Assembly (NCBI GenBank): GCA_964393825.1
Contig: CAYMUY010000001.1
Location: 248,001-312,000, forward strand
DNA from: PFJX01 sp964393825
GTDB taxonomy: Bacteria; Pseudomonadota; Gammaproteobacteria; Burkholderiales; Thiobacillaceae
DNA: 64,000 bases
Direction: 5' to 3'
Both the position numbers and the translations under genes were made by a program. The notes below the pieces were generated by a model. That model was given only the letters and a program-made list of their open reading frames with translations. It was not told the DNA's origin and searched no databases. Shown one piece after another: positions 10,580 through 19,251 of this stretch. Each line of letters starts with the position of its first letter. The stretch's first letter is position 1.

Positions 10580-11659
10580 TCAGTCTTCGTGCAGCGCGCG
10601 GTAGAGCGCGGCGGCGTCGTTTTCCACGCGCAGGGCCTGCCCGGCCAGACGGGCGCGCGCCTGGTACGCCGGGTAGTCGCTGATGATGCTTCGGGCCGCC
10701 GCCAGCACGGCCGCCGGTGTCGTATCGCGCACCGCCAGACCGGCGGCAAAACGCGCCGCCATCCGCGCCATCCAGGTTCCCTCGCTGGTGACGATGGGGC
10801 TACCGGCCATGAAGGCATCCAGGGTCACGCCGCTGACGCGGTCGGCAAAATCGTGCGGGTCGTACAACTGGATGCACACCGCGCCGGCAAACTGACCGGC
10901 ATAGGCGGCGGCGTCGAGGGTTTCCGGCAGCAGCTTCAGGGGGGCATAGGCCAGTCCCTGGAGCCGCCGGATGTCGGCCTGGGTGGCGGCATCGTACTTG
11001 CCGAAATGCTCGGCCGAGATCTGCAGCGTGACCGGGATGGCCAACCCGTTTGCCTGTAGGTATGCGACCAGGTCGACCACGTGGAAAAACCCCTTGTCCT
11101 GCCTCGCCGCGCCGGCGAACAGCAGGTGGCGGAAACCGTCGGACTCCGGAGCGGCGGTCGCGGTCGCCACCGGATAGGGCACGACCTTCGCGTGGCGGAA
11201 CCCGGCTGCCTGGAAAGGCGCGAGCACGCCAGGCGTCGGCGCCAGGATGACCAGGTTCGGCTGTCGCGCGGCGATCTTCCGCAAGGCCGCGACTTTTTTC
11301 TCGCTGCTCCTGAACCAGTGCACATAGAGATAGGCCTTGCCGGGAGGAATCACGCCGGGCGCCGCCCAGTCCAGCATCAGCAGGTCGCCGCGCCCCGCCG
11401 TGGCGATGAACACCTTGCCTGGCGACCGCAGCAGACGGCGATACAGCAGATAGCTTTGCGGCCGCCGCAGCCGCCGCGAAAAATGCCGATGCACCTCGAT
11501 CCTGCGGTCGACCAGATCGACTTCGGCGCGCCGATTGATCCACAGCCGGAAGGCATGCCGCGCGTCCGCCGCCGCGCACAGCGCCGAGACGAAGCTGTAG
11601 CAATGGCCAGCCTCGGTCGTCAGGGTGGGCTCGACCAGGTTGATGACGGCGGGCTGCAT
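10580..11659 (-). CDS. Glycosyltransferase, GT-B fold (GT4-like)
   Basis: A 359-aa protein with GT-B features: a central linker, then HLLFAGAARQDKG, the usual start of the second Rossmann half, and a late DAFMAGSPIVTSEG, the acidic donor-site region of GT4 enzymes. ATG 11659 was chosen because it lies 11 bp after the preceding gene and begins MQPAVINLVEPTLTTEAGH; longer forms overlap that gene heavily. It probably adds one sugar of the outer core or O-chain; donor and linkage are unknown. It sits between the two other glycosyltransferases of this block. Confidence 0.78.
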   Translation of the reverse strand: MQPAVINLVEPTLTTEAGHCYSFVSALCAAADARHAFRLWINRRAEVDLVDRRIEVHRHFSRRLRRPQSYLLYRRLLRSPGKVFIATAGRGDLLMLDWAAPGVIPPGKAYLYVHWFRSSEKKVAALRKIAARQPNLVILAPTPGVLAPFQAAGFRHAKVVPYPVATATAAPESDGFRHLLFAGAARQDKGFFHVVDLVAYLQANGLAIPVTLQISAEHFGKYDAATQADIRRLQGLAYAPLKLLPETLDAAAYAGQFAGAVCIQLYDPHDFADRVSGVTLDAFMAGSPIVTSEGTWMARMAARFAAGLAVRDTTPAAVLAAARSIISDYPAYQARARLAGQALRVENDAAALYRALHED

Positions 11660-11670
11660 CTGCGTTTGGG

Positions 11671-12966
11671 TCAGCCGCGCACCCGCGCGATGACGGTCTG
11701 AACCGCGTCGCGCACCGAGATCGGGCCGACCGCCGGCACCCGCAGGGCATGCGCCTGCCAGTCGGACCACATCCGGCGCAACTGGTCGAGGACGGCGGCG
11801 GGTTCGGCGCCCGGCGCCAGGTAACCCTGCCGCTCTCGCACCAGCGCATCCAGTTGCGGGTTCAGGTGGGTGAGCGCGAACAGCGGCCGGCGCGCCCACA
11901 GGTATTCATAGAACTTCGACGGGATGTATTCCGCGCAGACCGGGTCGACACCATGCATCAGCAGCAGGACATCGCACTCCTGCATCAGCCGCATCACCCG
12001 CTCGCGGCCGCTCAATCCGCTCGCGGGGTCGCGCTCCAGGCGGCCATGCGCGACCACCATGTCGCTCAGCCCCAGGCTCTTCACCGCTTGCGCGGAAGCC
12101 TCGTCGAGGGCGGAACCGTAGACATTCAGGCGGATGGCGGCACGCGCGCCTGCGTCCTCCTTCACGAACTCGGCCAGCGCCTGGAGGAAGGGCACCAGGG
12201 TGCGCCCCGTCGCCAGCGAGCCGAAATGGCCGATCTCGAGGGTGTCGCGATACCGGTGTTCCCCCTGGATGTGCGGCGGCTCGGCCCCGGCCAGCACCGC
12301 GAAGCCCCGGCTGCCCATGCCGGGATGCCGGCGCAGGGCGGTCTGGTAGGCGCCCTCGGTGAACCACCAGACGTGATCCGCGTCCGCGCACATCTTCGCC
12401 TCCAGCCAGGCGCGCGCGCGCTCGTCGCGCGTGTCGCGGCCGCTGCGTCCGGGCTCGATCATCGGATCGTGGATCTCGGCGATCCAGGTCACCCCGGTCA
12501 GCCGCTTGATCCACCATCCCGCCAGGTGCGCGGACCAGGCGCCACCGGTGGAGTAGACCAGGTCGACCCGGCCGCGCCACACCCGCCATATGCCCACCAG
12601 CGTGGCGGGCAATGACCACGACCACTGGCTGGTGAACCCCAGCAGCAGGCGTTCGAGGATGATGAAAGGCAGCAGGGGCAGCGTCACCGCCAGCACCAGC
12701 AGGCTGTAGGCCGCCCCCTTGCCGATGCGCAGGCGCAGCCAGTGACGAAAATCGAAGCGAAAGCCCGACGGCCCCCAGGGCAGCAACTGCCGGTGCGCGA
12801 CCTGCCGGTCCAGCGTGCCGGTCACCGCGCTCAGGACCTGCAACTCCAGGCCCGCCGCCAGCAGATGCGGAATCTTGTCGGTGATGGTCTGGCTGGCCGC
12901 GCGCCCGTCCATGTTGAAGCCATGGGAGAGGATGAGCCAGCGGCGCGGAAAGGCGGAGTCGTTCAA
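11671..12966 (-). CDS. Large glycosyltransferase with internal hydrophobic segment (GT4-like)
   Basis: About 431 aa. It has an N-terminal RRWLILSHGFNMDGRAASQT, a hydrophobic stretch at about 75-105 that may anchor it to the membrane, and a C-terminal YIPSKFYEYLWARRPLFAL donor-site region. TTG 12966 was chosen because AGGA lies 7 nt before it; ATG 13062 or 13077 would add 32 or 37 residues of low-quality sequence. It is the first gene of the minus-strand three-gene block. Function is probably sugar transfer in core or O-unit assembly; the specific reaction cannot be read from sequence. Confidence 0.72.
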   Translation of the reverse strand: MNDSAFPRRWLILSHGFNMDGRAASQTITDKIPHLLAAGLELQVLSAVTGTLDRQVAHRQLLPWGPSGFRFDFRHWLRLRIGKGAAYSLLVLAVTLPLLPFIILERLLLGFTSQWSWSLPATLVGIWRVWRGRVDLVYSTGGAWSAHLAGWWIKRLTGVTWIAEIHDPMIEPGRSGRDTRDERARAWLEAKMCADADHVWWFTEGAYQTALRRHPGMGSRGFAVLAGAEPPHIQGEHRYRDTLEIGHFGSLATGRTLVPFLQALAEFVKEDAGARAAIRLNVYGSALDEASAQAVKSLGLSDMVVAHGRLERDPASGLSGRERVMRLMQECDVLLLMHGVDPVCAEYIPSKFYEYLWARRPLFALTHLNPQLDALVRERQGYLAPGAEPAAVLDQLRRMWSDWQAHALRVPAVGPISVRDAVQTVIARVRG

Positions 12967-13297
12967 TTGGGGTTCCTGCGGAATGCGTGAGGCGGGTAAA
13001 CAACCGGGCAACACCCCGCTGCCCGCGGCCGCGCGGCAGGAAAGCCAGGGGGTGCCCGGCATGGACGATTGGCCCATGAGTCGAAACCGGCGACATTCTA
13101 ACCGTCGAATGCCCCGCCGGCCGCGCATGCGCTCTTCGCCACGGCGAGACGGGGCGTCGCGGCGTGGCGACCCGCTCACGTAAAGGCGACAGAGTGAATT
13201 AAACTCGCCGCCTTCATGCCCTCGCGTTGTCATGCTGCCTGCCGCGAGGAGGCACCGGGCGCAAGCACGGCCAGTACACCACGGATACGAAGCACAC
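12967..13297. other. 331-bp divergent spacer
   Basis: This is the control region between a minus-strand glycosyltransferase and the plus-strand GT10 gene. No convincing ORF is present. It contains an AGGAGG at 13247-13252, but no in-frame start codon follows it before ATG 13298. No clear paired -35/-10 boxes were found. Confidence 0.5.
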
Positions 13298-14251
13298 ATG
13301 CTGCTCTGCTACAACCCGCCCGATCAGGGCAAGCCGGTCCTCAAGGTCGATTTCGTCGATTTCGGCTTCATCGACAAGTGCAACAATTTCTTCGTCAACC
13401 TGCTTTCTCAGGTCTATACGGTCGTCATCTGCGACAAGCCGGACATCGTGTTCTATTCCGACACCGGCGGCAGCCACCTGCACCGGCTCTACCACTGCAA
13501 GCGCATCTTCTGGACCGGCGAGTCGACCGAGCCCGACTTCTCGGTCTGCGACTACGCCATGACGCCGCGGCAGATCGACCATCCCCGCCATTGCCGCCTG
13601 CCCTACTACGTGGTCGGCTGCGAATGCGATGCCGAGGACATCATCAAACAACCGGGGGAAGCGGAAGCCGTGCTGGCGCAGAACCGCCATGGCTGCAGCG
13701 TGGTGATTTCGAACGCCGGCCGCCGCGCGCAGTACCGCAAGGACTTCTTCCTCAAGCTGCGCGAAAGGATTCCCGTGTATTCCGGTGGCCGCAGCTTCAA
13801 CAACATCGGCGGCCCGCTCCCGCCCGGCGGCCAGCCCAAGCATGCATTCCTCTCCCGCTATCGCTTCAACCAGTGTTTCGAAAACAAGAGCCTGCCCGGC
13901 TATGTCACGGAAAAACTGGTCGAAGCCATGTGGGCCCGCAGCATCCCCATCTACTGGGGCGACCCCGGCATCGTGGCCGAGTTCAACCCGAAAAGCTTCA
14001 TCAACGTGCACGACTTCCCCAGCGAAGCCGCCTGCCTGGACCGCATCGCGGAAATCGAGCACAACGACGATGCCTATCTGAAAATGCTGCAAGAGCCCTT
14101 CTTTCACGACAACACAATCAACGATTTCTACGACCTGAATCGCTACGTGGCCTTCCTGCGTCAGGTCGTGGAAGCAGACATCGTCCCCAACGCCAGACGC
14201 AAGCAGGGCATCCGACTGGGGCGCTGGAAACTGGCGAAGCGGATGCATTGA
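13298..14251 (+). CDS. GT10 family fucosyltransferase-like enzyme (first of two)
   Basis: A 317-aa protein with the hallmark C-terminal block of alpha-1,3/1,4-fucosyltransferases: FENKSLPGYVTEKLVEAMWA followed by IPIYWGDP. These enzymes use GDP-L-fucose or similar 6-deoxy donors. Because the next genes look like a GDP-colitose pathway, the donor may be GDP-L-colitose; this is an inference. The start is MLLCYNPP at ATG 13298; the upstream extension to 13232 is basic and unlike the family. The ribosome site is weak. It heads the plus-strand deoxysugar block. Confidence 0.82.
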   Translation: MLLCYNPPDQGKPVLKVDFVDFGFIDKCNNFFVNLLSQVYTVVICDKPDIVFYSDTGGSHLHRLYHCKRIFWTGESTEPDFSVCDYAMTPRQIDHPRHCRLPYYVVGCECDAEDIIKQPGEAEAVLAQNRHGCSVVISNAGRRAQYRKDFFLKLRERIPVYSGGRSFNNIGGPLPPGGQPKHAFLSRYRFNQCFENKSLPGYVTEKLVEAMWARSIPIYWGDPGIVAEFNPKSFINVHDFPSEAACLDRIAEIEHNDDAYLKMLQEPFFHDNTINDFYDLNRYVAFLRQVVEADIVPNARRKQGIRLGRWKLAKRMH

Positions 14252-14357
14252 ACCGGCCGGGATCGCCATGTCGCGCAAGCATCCTCGCTACAGCGTCGCA
14301 CTCCGACCAGCGAAACACCCCCTGCCCCCCATGAATAGTCAGCAACACGCATGAACC

Positions 14358-15299
14358 ATGTCACTTGAACCCCATTCGAGAATCTACATTTCCGGCCACA
14401 ACGGCATGGTCGGGTCGGCAACCCTGCGGCTCTTGCAGAAGCAGGGCTATGAAAACCTGATCACCGCGAGCAGCGGGGAACTGGACCTCACGGACCAGAT
14501 GCGGGTCGAGCATTTTTTTGCGCGAGAGAAACCGGAAATCGTTCTCCTTTGTGCCGCCAAAGTCGGGGGAATCCAGGCCAACATAGAAAACCCCGCCACG
14601 TTCCTCCTGGATAATCTGCGCATCCAGAACAACGTCATGGATGCCTCGCTGCGGCATGGCGTCAGGAATCTGGTCTTTCTCGGAAGCTCCTGCATCTATC
14701 CCCGGGAGTGCCCGCAGCCCATGCGTGAGGACTACCTGCTGTCCGGAAAGCTGGAACCGACCAATGAAGGCTATGCCATCGCGAAAATCGCCGGGATCAA
14801 GCTGCTCGAGGGCATGCGAACGCAATACGGCTTCAACAGCGTCAGCCTGATGCCCTGTAACCTGTATGGCCCGAACGACTCGTTCGATCTCAAGCACTCG
14901 CATGTCCTGTCCGCCCTGGTCAAGCGCTTCATGGACGCCAAGGCGGCCGCCGCTCCCTCGATCACCTTGTGGGGAACAGGTGTCGCGCGCAGGGAGTTCA
15001 TGCATGTGGATGACATGGCCCGGGCCATCGTATTCATGCTCGACCACTATAACGAGCGCCAGTTCATCAATATCGGTACCGGAGTCGACATCAGCATCCG
15101 GGAACTGGCACAGATGATCGCCGAATTGACTGGCTATACCGGCGAAATGCACTGGGACAGTTCCAAACCGGATGGCATGCTGAAGAAGTGTATGGATGTG
15201 AGCCGTATGCGCGCCCTGGGTTTTGAACCGGAGATCTCCCTGCGGACGGGAGTGGAGCAGATGATCGCGATATATCAAGAACACATGGAGGCAGCATGA
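14358..15299 (+). CDS. colC: GDP-L-colitose / GDP-L-fucose synthase-type epimerase-reductase
   Basis: A 313-aa SDR of the Fcl/ColC type. GHNGMVGSA is the NADPH-binding glycine motif, SSCIYP holds the catalytic serine, and YAIAK is the Y-X3-K pair. Fcl epimerises C3 and C5 and reduces C4 of GDP-4-keto-6-deoxymannose; ColC epimerises C5 and reduces C4 after ColD has removed the 3-OH. Both share these motifs. Overlap with a ColD-like gene (ATGA at 15296) favours ColC, but plain GDP-fucose synthase remains possible. GDP-mannose 4,6-dehydratase, needed for either route, is not in the window. This gene and the next two look more AT-rich than their neighbours. Confidence 0.72.
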   Translation: MSLEPHSRIYISGHNGMVGSATLRLLQKQGYENLITASSGELDLTDQMRVEHFFAREKPEIVLLCAAKVGGIQANIENPATFLLDNLRIQNNVMDASLRHGVRNLVFLGSSCIYPRECPQPMREDYLLSGKLEPTNEGYAIAKIAGIKLLEGMRTQYGFNSVSLMPCNLYGPNDSFDLKHSHVLSALVKRFMDAKAAAAPSITLWGTGVARREFMHVDDMARAIVFMLDHYNERQFINIGTGVDISIRELAQMIAELTGYTGEMHWDSSKPDGMLKKCMDVSRMRALGFEPEISLRTGVEQMIAIYQEHMEAA

Positions 15300-16471
15300 T
15301 CCCCTTGATGAAGAATGCGTTTCTGAACGAGCACGAAACCAAGAAGGCCCTGGCGGAATTCATCCTGCAGGCCGACCGACTGAGCATGGATGTGGAATGC
15401 CTGAAATTCGAACGCAAATTCAGCGACTATCAGGGACGCAAGGAGGCCATCCTGTTCAACAGCGGCGGCAGCGCCAATCTGGCCATGCTGCAGGCCCTCA
15501 AGAACCTGGGGCGATTGAAGGATGGGGACCGGGTGGGTTTTTCAGCGTTGACCTGGTCGACCAACACCATGCCCATCATACAAATGGGCCTCATCCCGGT
15601 TGCCGTGGACTGTGACGTTTCCACCCTGAATGTCATGTCCCACAATCTGGAAGAACGCCTGGAAGGCACCCATCTCCAGGCCATGTTCCTGACCAATGTG
15701 CTGGGATTCACCGGTGACGTGGATCGTATCCGCACCCTTTGCCAGGACAAGAACATCCTGTTGCTTGAAGACAACTGCGAATCACTGGGCACGGAACTGC
15801 CGACCGGCAAAGCGGGGAATTTCGGGTTGGCGGCAAGTTTTTCCTTCTTCGTCGCGCATCACATGTCCACCATCGAGGGCGGCATGGTCTGCACCGATGA
15901 CAGCGACCTCGCCGAAATGCTGCGTATCGTCCGCGCCAATGGCTGGGACAGGAATCTCTCCGCGCAGCAACAACACAAATGGCGCAAGCGATTCAACATC
16001 ACCTCGGAGTTCGAGGCCAAGTACACCTTCTACGACCTCGGATTCAACCTGCGTCCTACGGAAATCACCGGTTTTCTGGGCCAGTATCAGATGCAATTCC
16101 TGGACGAGAACATTCAAAGCCGTCAGAAGCATTACCTGCATCTGGAAAAACTGGTCCTGAATAATGACGCCTTGATCGATCTGAAACACGATCACATCAG
16201 CATGCTGTCCGCCTTTGCCTTTCCCATCGTCTGCAAGACCCCGGAATTGCGCAAGGAATACCTCGCGCGTTTCTCGGGCGCGGGCATAGAAATCCGGCCG
16301 ATGATCGCGGGCAACATGCAGCGGCAGCCTTTCTACGCGAAATACGTCAAGGAACAACATGCCCTGCCGGGAACGGATTTCCTGCATGAAAACGGTTTTT
16401 ACTGCGGGAATTATCCGGAGTTGTCGGAAACGGACATCGAGACCATTTCCAGTTGTCTCTATGCCGTCTAA
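15296..16471 (+). CDS. colD: ColD-like GDP-4-keto-6-deoxymannose 3-dehydratase
   Basis: A 391-aa PLP enzyme of the DegT/DnrJ/EryC1/StrS aminotransferase fold. Where aminotransferases have the PLP-binding lysine it has histidine: FFVAHHMSTIEGG with H188, the number reported for E. coli ColD (388 aa). That change marks C3 deoxygenases. Unlike RfbH further on, it lacks the cysteines of an iron-sulfur cluster, as expected for ColD, which uses glutamate as amine source. Its ATG overlaps the upstream stop, so the pair is coupled. The predicted product is GDP-4-keto-3,6-dideoxymannose, the precursor of L-colitose. A perosamine-type aminotransferase is excluded by the missing lysine. Confidence 0.82.
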   Translation: MIPLMKNAFLNEHETKKALAEFILQADRLSMDVECLKFERKFSDYQGRKEAILFNSGGSANLAMLQALKNLGRLKDGDRVGFSALTWSTNTMPIIQMGLIPVAVDCDVSTLNVMSHNLEERLEGTHLQAMFLTNVLGFTGDVDRIRTLCQDKNILLLEDNCESLGTELPTGKAGNFGLAASFSFFVAHHMSTIEGGMVCTDDSDLAEMLRIVRANGWDRNLSAQQQHKWRKRFNITSEFEAKYTFYDLGFNLRPTEITGFLGQYQMQFLDENIQSRQKHYLHLEKLVLNNDALIDLKHDHISMLSAFAFPIVCKTPELRKEYLARFSGAGIEIRPMIAGNMQRQPFYAKYVKEQHALPGTDFLHENGFYCGNYPELSETDIETISSCLYAV

Positions 16472-16506
16472 CCGGGCATTGCACCCGAATCGGAACCCCA
16501 TCAGCC

Positions 16507-17316
16507 ATGCGTCTCCTTGACCTTTTCAAACGCCCTTCCGCCGATAAAAACCTGCCTACGGTTGTGGCATTCGCCGGAGGCATGGGCACGCAGATCATCC
16601 AGGCCGCCGTTTATTTTTCCTTGAAGAAGGCAGGCCGGCCCGTCTTTGCCGATCTCTCCTATTTCGCTACCGATGCCAGGATGGCGGAGGTCGGCAACCC
16701 AGGCCAGCTCACCCATTGGTTCTGGCAAATCGACCAGTTCGGATTGCCGCAGTCATCGTTCGAGCAGAAAGCCGGACTCGACAAGCACAACGCCGACATC
16801 CTGCATGACGGGGCCAGAATGGTGGAACTGGGACTCAAGGCATTGGCGGACCCGGAGATCCAGCAGAAATTCCAGGACGTCTCATCCGATCGTTCGGTCC
16901 TTCCCGACGAGGTCTGGTCTGGTTTTCTCTGCATTCACATCCGTCGTGGCGATTACGTCAACGTTGCCAGCCACCTGATCCGGGATGAGGAATTCATCAG
17001 CCTGATCAACAAGTTTTCCGGCCTGGTCAAACATGCGGTCATCCTGTCCGATTCGCCCATCAAGCAGGATTTCCGCGATGCGGTGCTTCCCGCATTCGAA
17101 TCGATCTACTTCCTGGACAACATCGATCCCTACACCTCGCATCGGATCATGCGCCACGCCCGGATTCTCATTTGCTCCAACAGTACGTTCAGTCTGACCG
17201 CGGCCACGCTCAACCCGAACGCCCTGGTCTTCATGCCCAAGCGATGGTACGCGGAGAAGGACCATGCCATCGAAGCGCCGATACATGCACTCTGCTCTTT
17301 CCAGATCATGAAATGA
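16507..17316 (+). CDS. GT11 family alpha-1,2-fucosyltransferase-like enzyme
   Basis: A 269-aa protein with GGMGTQIIQAA near the N-terminus and CIHIRRGDYV at about 155-165, the GDP-fucose-binding motif of GT11, then SNSTFSLTAATLN near the end. ATG 16507 was chosen because it starts MRLLDLF right before the conserved part; the frame is open a little further upstream. With colC and colD just upstream, it may transfer L-colitose or L-fucose; the two cannot be separated by motif. It closes the AT-richer three-gene segment and ends 79 bp before rfbF. Confidence 0.8.
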   Translation: MRLLDLFKRPSADKNLPTVVAFAGGMGTQIIQAAVYFSLKKAGRPVFADLSYFATDARMAEVGNPGQLTHWFWQIDQFGLPQSSFEQKAGLDKHNADILHDGARMVELGLKALADPEIQQKFQDVSSDRSVLPDEVWSGFLCIHIRRGDYVNVASHLIRDEEFISLINKFSGLVKHAVILSDSPIKQDFRDAVLPAFESIYFLDNIDPYTSHRIMRHARILICSNSTFSLTAATLNPNALVFMPKRWYAEKDHAIEAPIHALCSFQIMK

Positions 17317-17395
17317 TGCCAAGCTCACCACCCATGCCTCGCGCGGCACATTTCCCCGCCATCAATACCGTTCAGTGGTACGGAAGGAAAACAGG

Positions 17396-18166
17396 ATGAA
17401 AGCGGTCATTCTCGCCGGTGGCCTCGGCACCCGCATCTCCGAGGAAACCCACCTCAGGCCCAAGCCGATGATCGAGATCGGCGGTCATCCCATCCTCTGG
17501 CACATCATGAAGATCTACTCCAGCCACGGCGTGAACGACTTCGTGGTCTGCTGCGGCTACAAGGGTTACCTGATCAAGGAATACTTCGCCAACTACTTCC
17601 TGCACATGTCGGACGTGACCTTCGACATGCGCGATAACCGGATGGAAGTGCATCAGAACAGTTCCGAGCCCTGGCGGGTGACCCTGGTGGATACCGGCGA
17701 GAAGACCATGACCGGCGGCCGACTCAAGCGTGTGCGCGACTACCTCGGCGACGAGGATTTCTGCTTTACCTATGGTGACGGCGTCAGCGATGTCGACCTC
17801 ACGGCGCTGATTGCCTTTCACCAGCGCGGTGGCAAACTGGCCACCCTGACCGCCACCCAGCCGCCGGGCAAGTTTGGCGCACTCGATCTCGACGGCGATT
17901 TGATCCGCACCTTCCAGGAGAAGCCGCATGGCGACGGCGCCTGGATCAATGGCGGCTTCTTCGTCCTGTCGCCGCGGGTCATCGACTACATTCAGGACGA
18001 TCAAAGCATCTGGGAGCGCGAGCCCATGGAACGACTGGCCCGGGAAGGCCAGTTGCAGGCCTGGCGGCACGCCGGTTTCTGGCAGCCGATGGATACCCTG
18101 CGCGACCGCACCTATCTGGAAGAACTCTGGCAATCCGGCCAGGCCCCCTGGAAGACCTGGCCATGA
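17396..18166 (+). CDS. rfbF: Glucose-1-phosphate cytidylyltransferase
   Basis: A 256-aa enzyme making CDP-glucose from CTP and glucose-1-phosphate, the first step of all CDP-3,6-dideoxyhexoses. MKAVILAGGLGTRISEET is the nucleotide-binding N-terminus and LRPKPMIEIGG carries the phosphate-binding lysine; YGDGVSDVD is the metal-binding aspartate region. The family length is about 257. ATG 17396 is preceded by AAGGAAAACAGG, a good ribosome site, so a slightly longer start at 17375 was not used. Its stop overlaps the next start (ATGA). It heads a six-gene unit without gaps. Confidence 0.95.
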   Translation: MKAVILAGGLGTRISEETHLRPKPMIEIGGHPILWHIMKIYSSHGVNDFVVCCGYKGYLIKEYFANYFLHMSDVTFDMRDNRMEVHQNSSEPWRVTLVDTGEKTMTGGRLKRVRDYLGDEDFCFTYGDGVSDVDLTALIAFHQRGGKLATLTATQPPGKFGALDLDGDLIRTFQEKPHGDGAWINGGFFVLSPRVIDYIQDDQSIWEREPMERLAREGQLQAWRHAGFWQPMDTLRDRTYLEELWQSGQAPWKTWP

Positions 18167-19251
18167 ACCCCGAATTCTGGCGCGGCAAGCGCGTTCTGGT
18201 CACAGGCCACACCGGTTTCAAGGGCGGCTGGCTCTCGCTCTGGCTGCAGGAAGTGGGCGCCGAGGTCACCGGCCTGGCCCTGCCCGCCCCCACCACGCCC
18301 AGCCTGTTCGAGGTGGCGCGGGTGGGCGAGCGGATGAACTCGGTGCTGGGCGACATCCGCGACCTTGAACAAGTCCGCGCGGTGTTCACACAGTGCCAAC
18401 CCGAAATCGTGTTCCACCTGGCGGCGCAGCCCCTGGTCCGTTACTCGTATTCCGCTCCGGTCGAGACCTATGCCACCAATGTCATGGGTACCGTGCACGT
18501 GCTGGAAGCGGCGCGGCAGACGGCCGGCGTACGCGCCATCGTCAACATCACCAGCGACAAGTGCTACGAGAACCGCGAGTGGCCCTGGGGCTACCGCGAA
18601 AACGACCCGATGGGCGGCTATGACCCCTACAGCAACAGCAAGGGTTGTGCGGAACTGGTGGCGGCGGCCTATCGCAGTTCCTACTTCAACCCGGCCGAGT
18701 ACGCCCGTCATGGCGTTGCCCTGGCCACGGTGCGCGCCGGCAACGTCATCGGCGGCGGCGACTGGGCGGCGGACCGCCTGATTCCCGACATCCTGCGCGC
18801 CATCGAAGCCGGCCAGCCGGTCAACATCCGCAGCCCGCATGCCATCCGCCCCTGGCAGCATGTGCTGGAACCCCTGGACGGGTATCTCGCCCTCGCCGAG
18901 AAGCTCCACGACGAGGGGGCGGCTTATGCCGAGGGCTGGAACTTCGGCCCCGCCGACGACGACGCCAGGCCGGTGCAATGGATCGTCGAGCAGCTGACCC
19001 GCGCCTGGGGCGAAGGCGCCGCCTGGCGACTGGACACCCAGCCGCAGCCGCACGAAGCGCACTACCTCAAGCTCGATTGCTCCAAGGCCCGCATGCAACT
19101 CGGCTGGCACCCCAGGTGGAACCTGGCGCGCGCGCTGCGATCGATCATCGACTGGCACAAGGGCTATCTGGCGGGGGAACCGATGCGTGACCTCTCATTG
19201 CGACAAATCAACGACTATCTGGCCACGGCCAACACAGAGCAGACAGCATGA
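18163..19251 (+). CDS. rfbG: CDP-glucose 4,6-dehydratase
   Basis: A 362-aa extended SDR converting CDP-glucose to CDP-4-keto-6-deoxyglucose. TGHTGFKGGW is the NAD-binding motif as in the RfbG family, ITSDKCYEN carries the catalytic threonine/aspartate region, and YSNSKG is the Y-X3-K pair. The length matches the family (about 360). It overlaps rfbF and rfbH by 4 bp on each side, so the enzymes are made together. Confidence 0.95.
   Translation: MNPEFWRGKRVLVTGHTGFKGGWLSLWLQEVGAEVTGLALPAPTTPSLFEVARVGERMNSVLGDIRDLEQVRAVFTQCQPEIVFHLAAQPLVRYSYSAPVETYATNVMGTVHVLEAARQTAGVRAIVNITSDKCYENREWPWGYRENDPMGGYDPYSNSKGCAELVAAAYRSSYFNPAEYARHGVALATVRAGNVIGGGDWAADRLIPDILRAIEAGQPVNIRSPHAIRPWQHVLEPLDGYLALAEKLHDEGAAYAEGWNFGPADDDARPVQWIVEQLTRAWGEGAAWRLDTQPQPHEAHYLKLDCSKARMQLGWHPRWNLARALRSIIDWHKGYLAGEPMRDLSLRQINDYLATANTEQTA

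Noticed and set aside
13247..13252. AGGAGG as ribosome site of the first GT10 gene
   Set aside because: It is about 45 nt before ATG 13298 and no in-frame start codon lies at a suitable distance.
14358..15299. Calling the gene simply GDP-fucose synthase
   Set aside because: The motifs fit, but the coupled ColD-like gene makes ColC the better reading; fucose synthase is kept as the alternative.
15296..16471. Perosamine-type aminotransferase
   Set aside because: The PLP-binding lysine is replaced by histidine (H188), which points to a C3 dehydratase.
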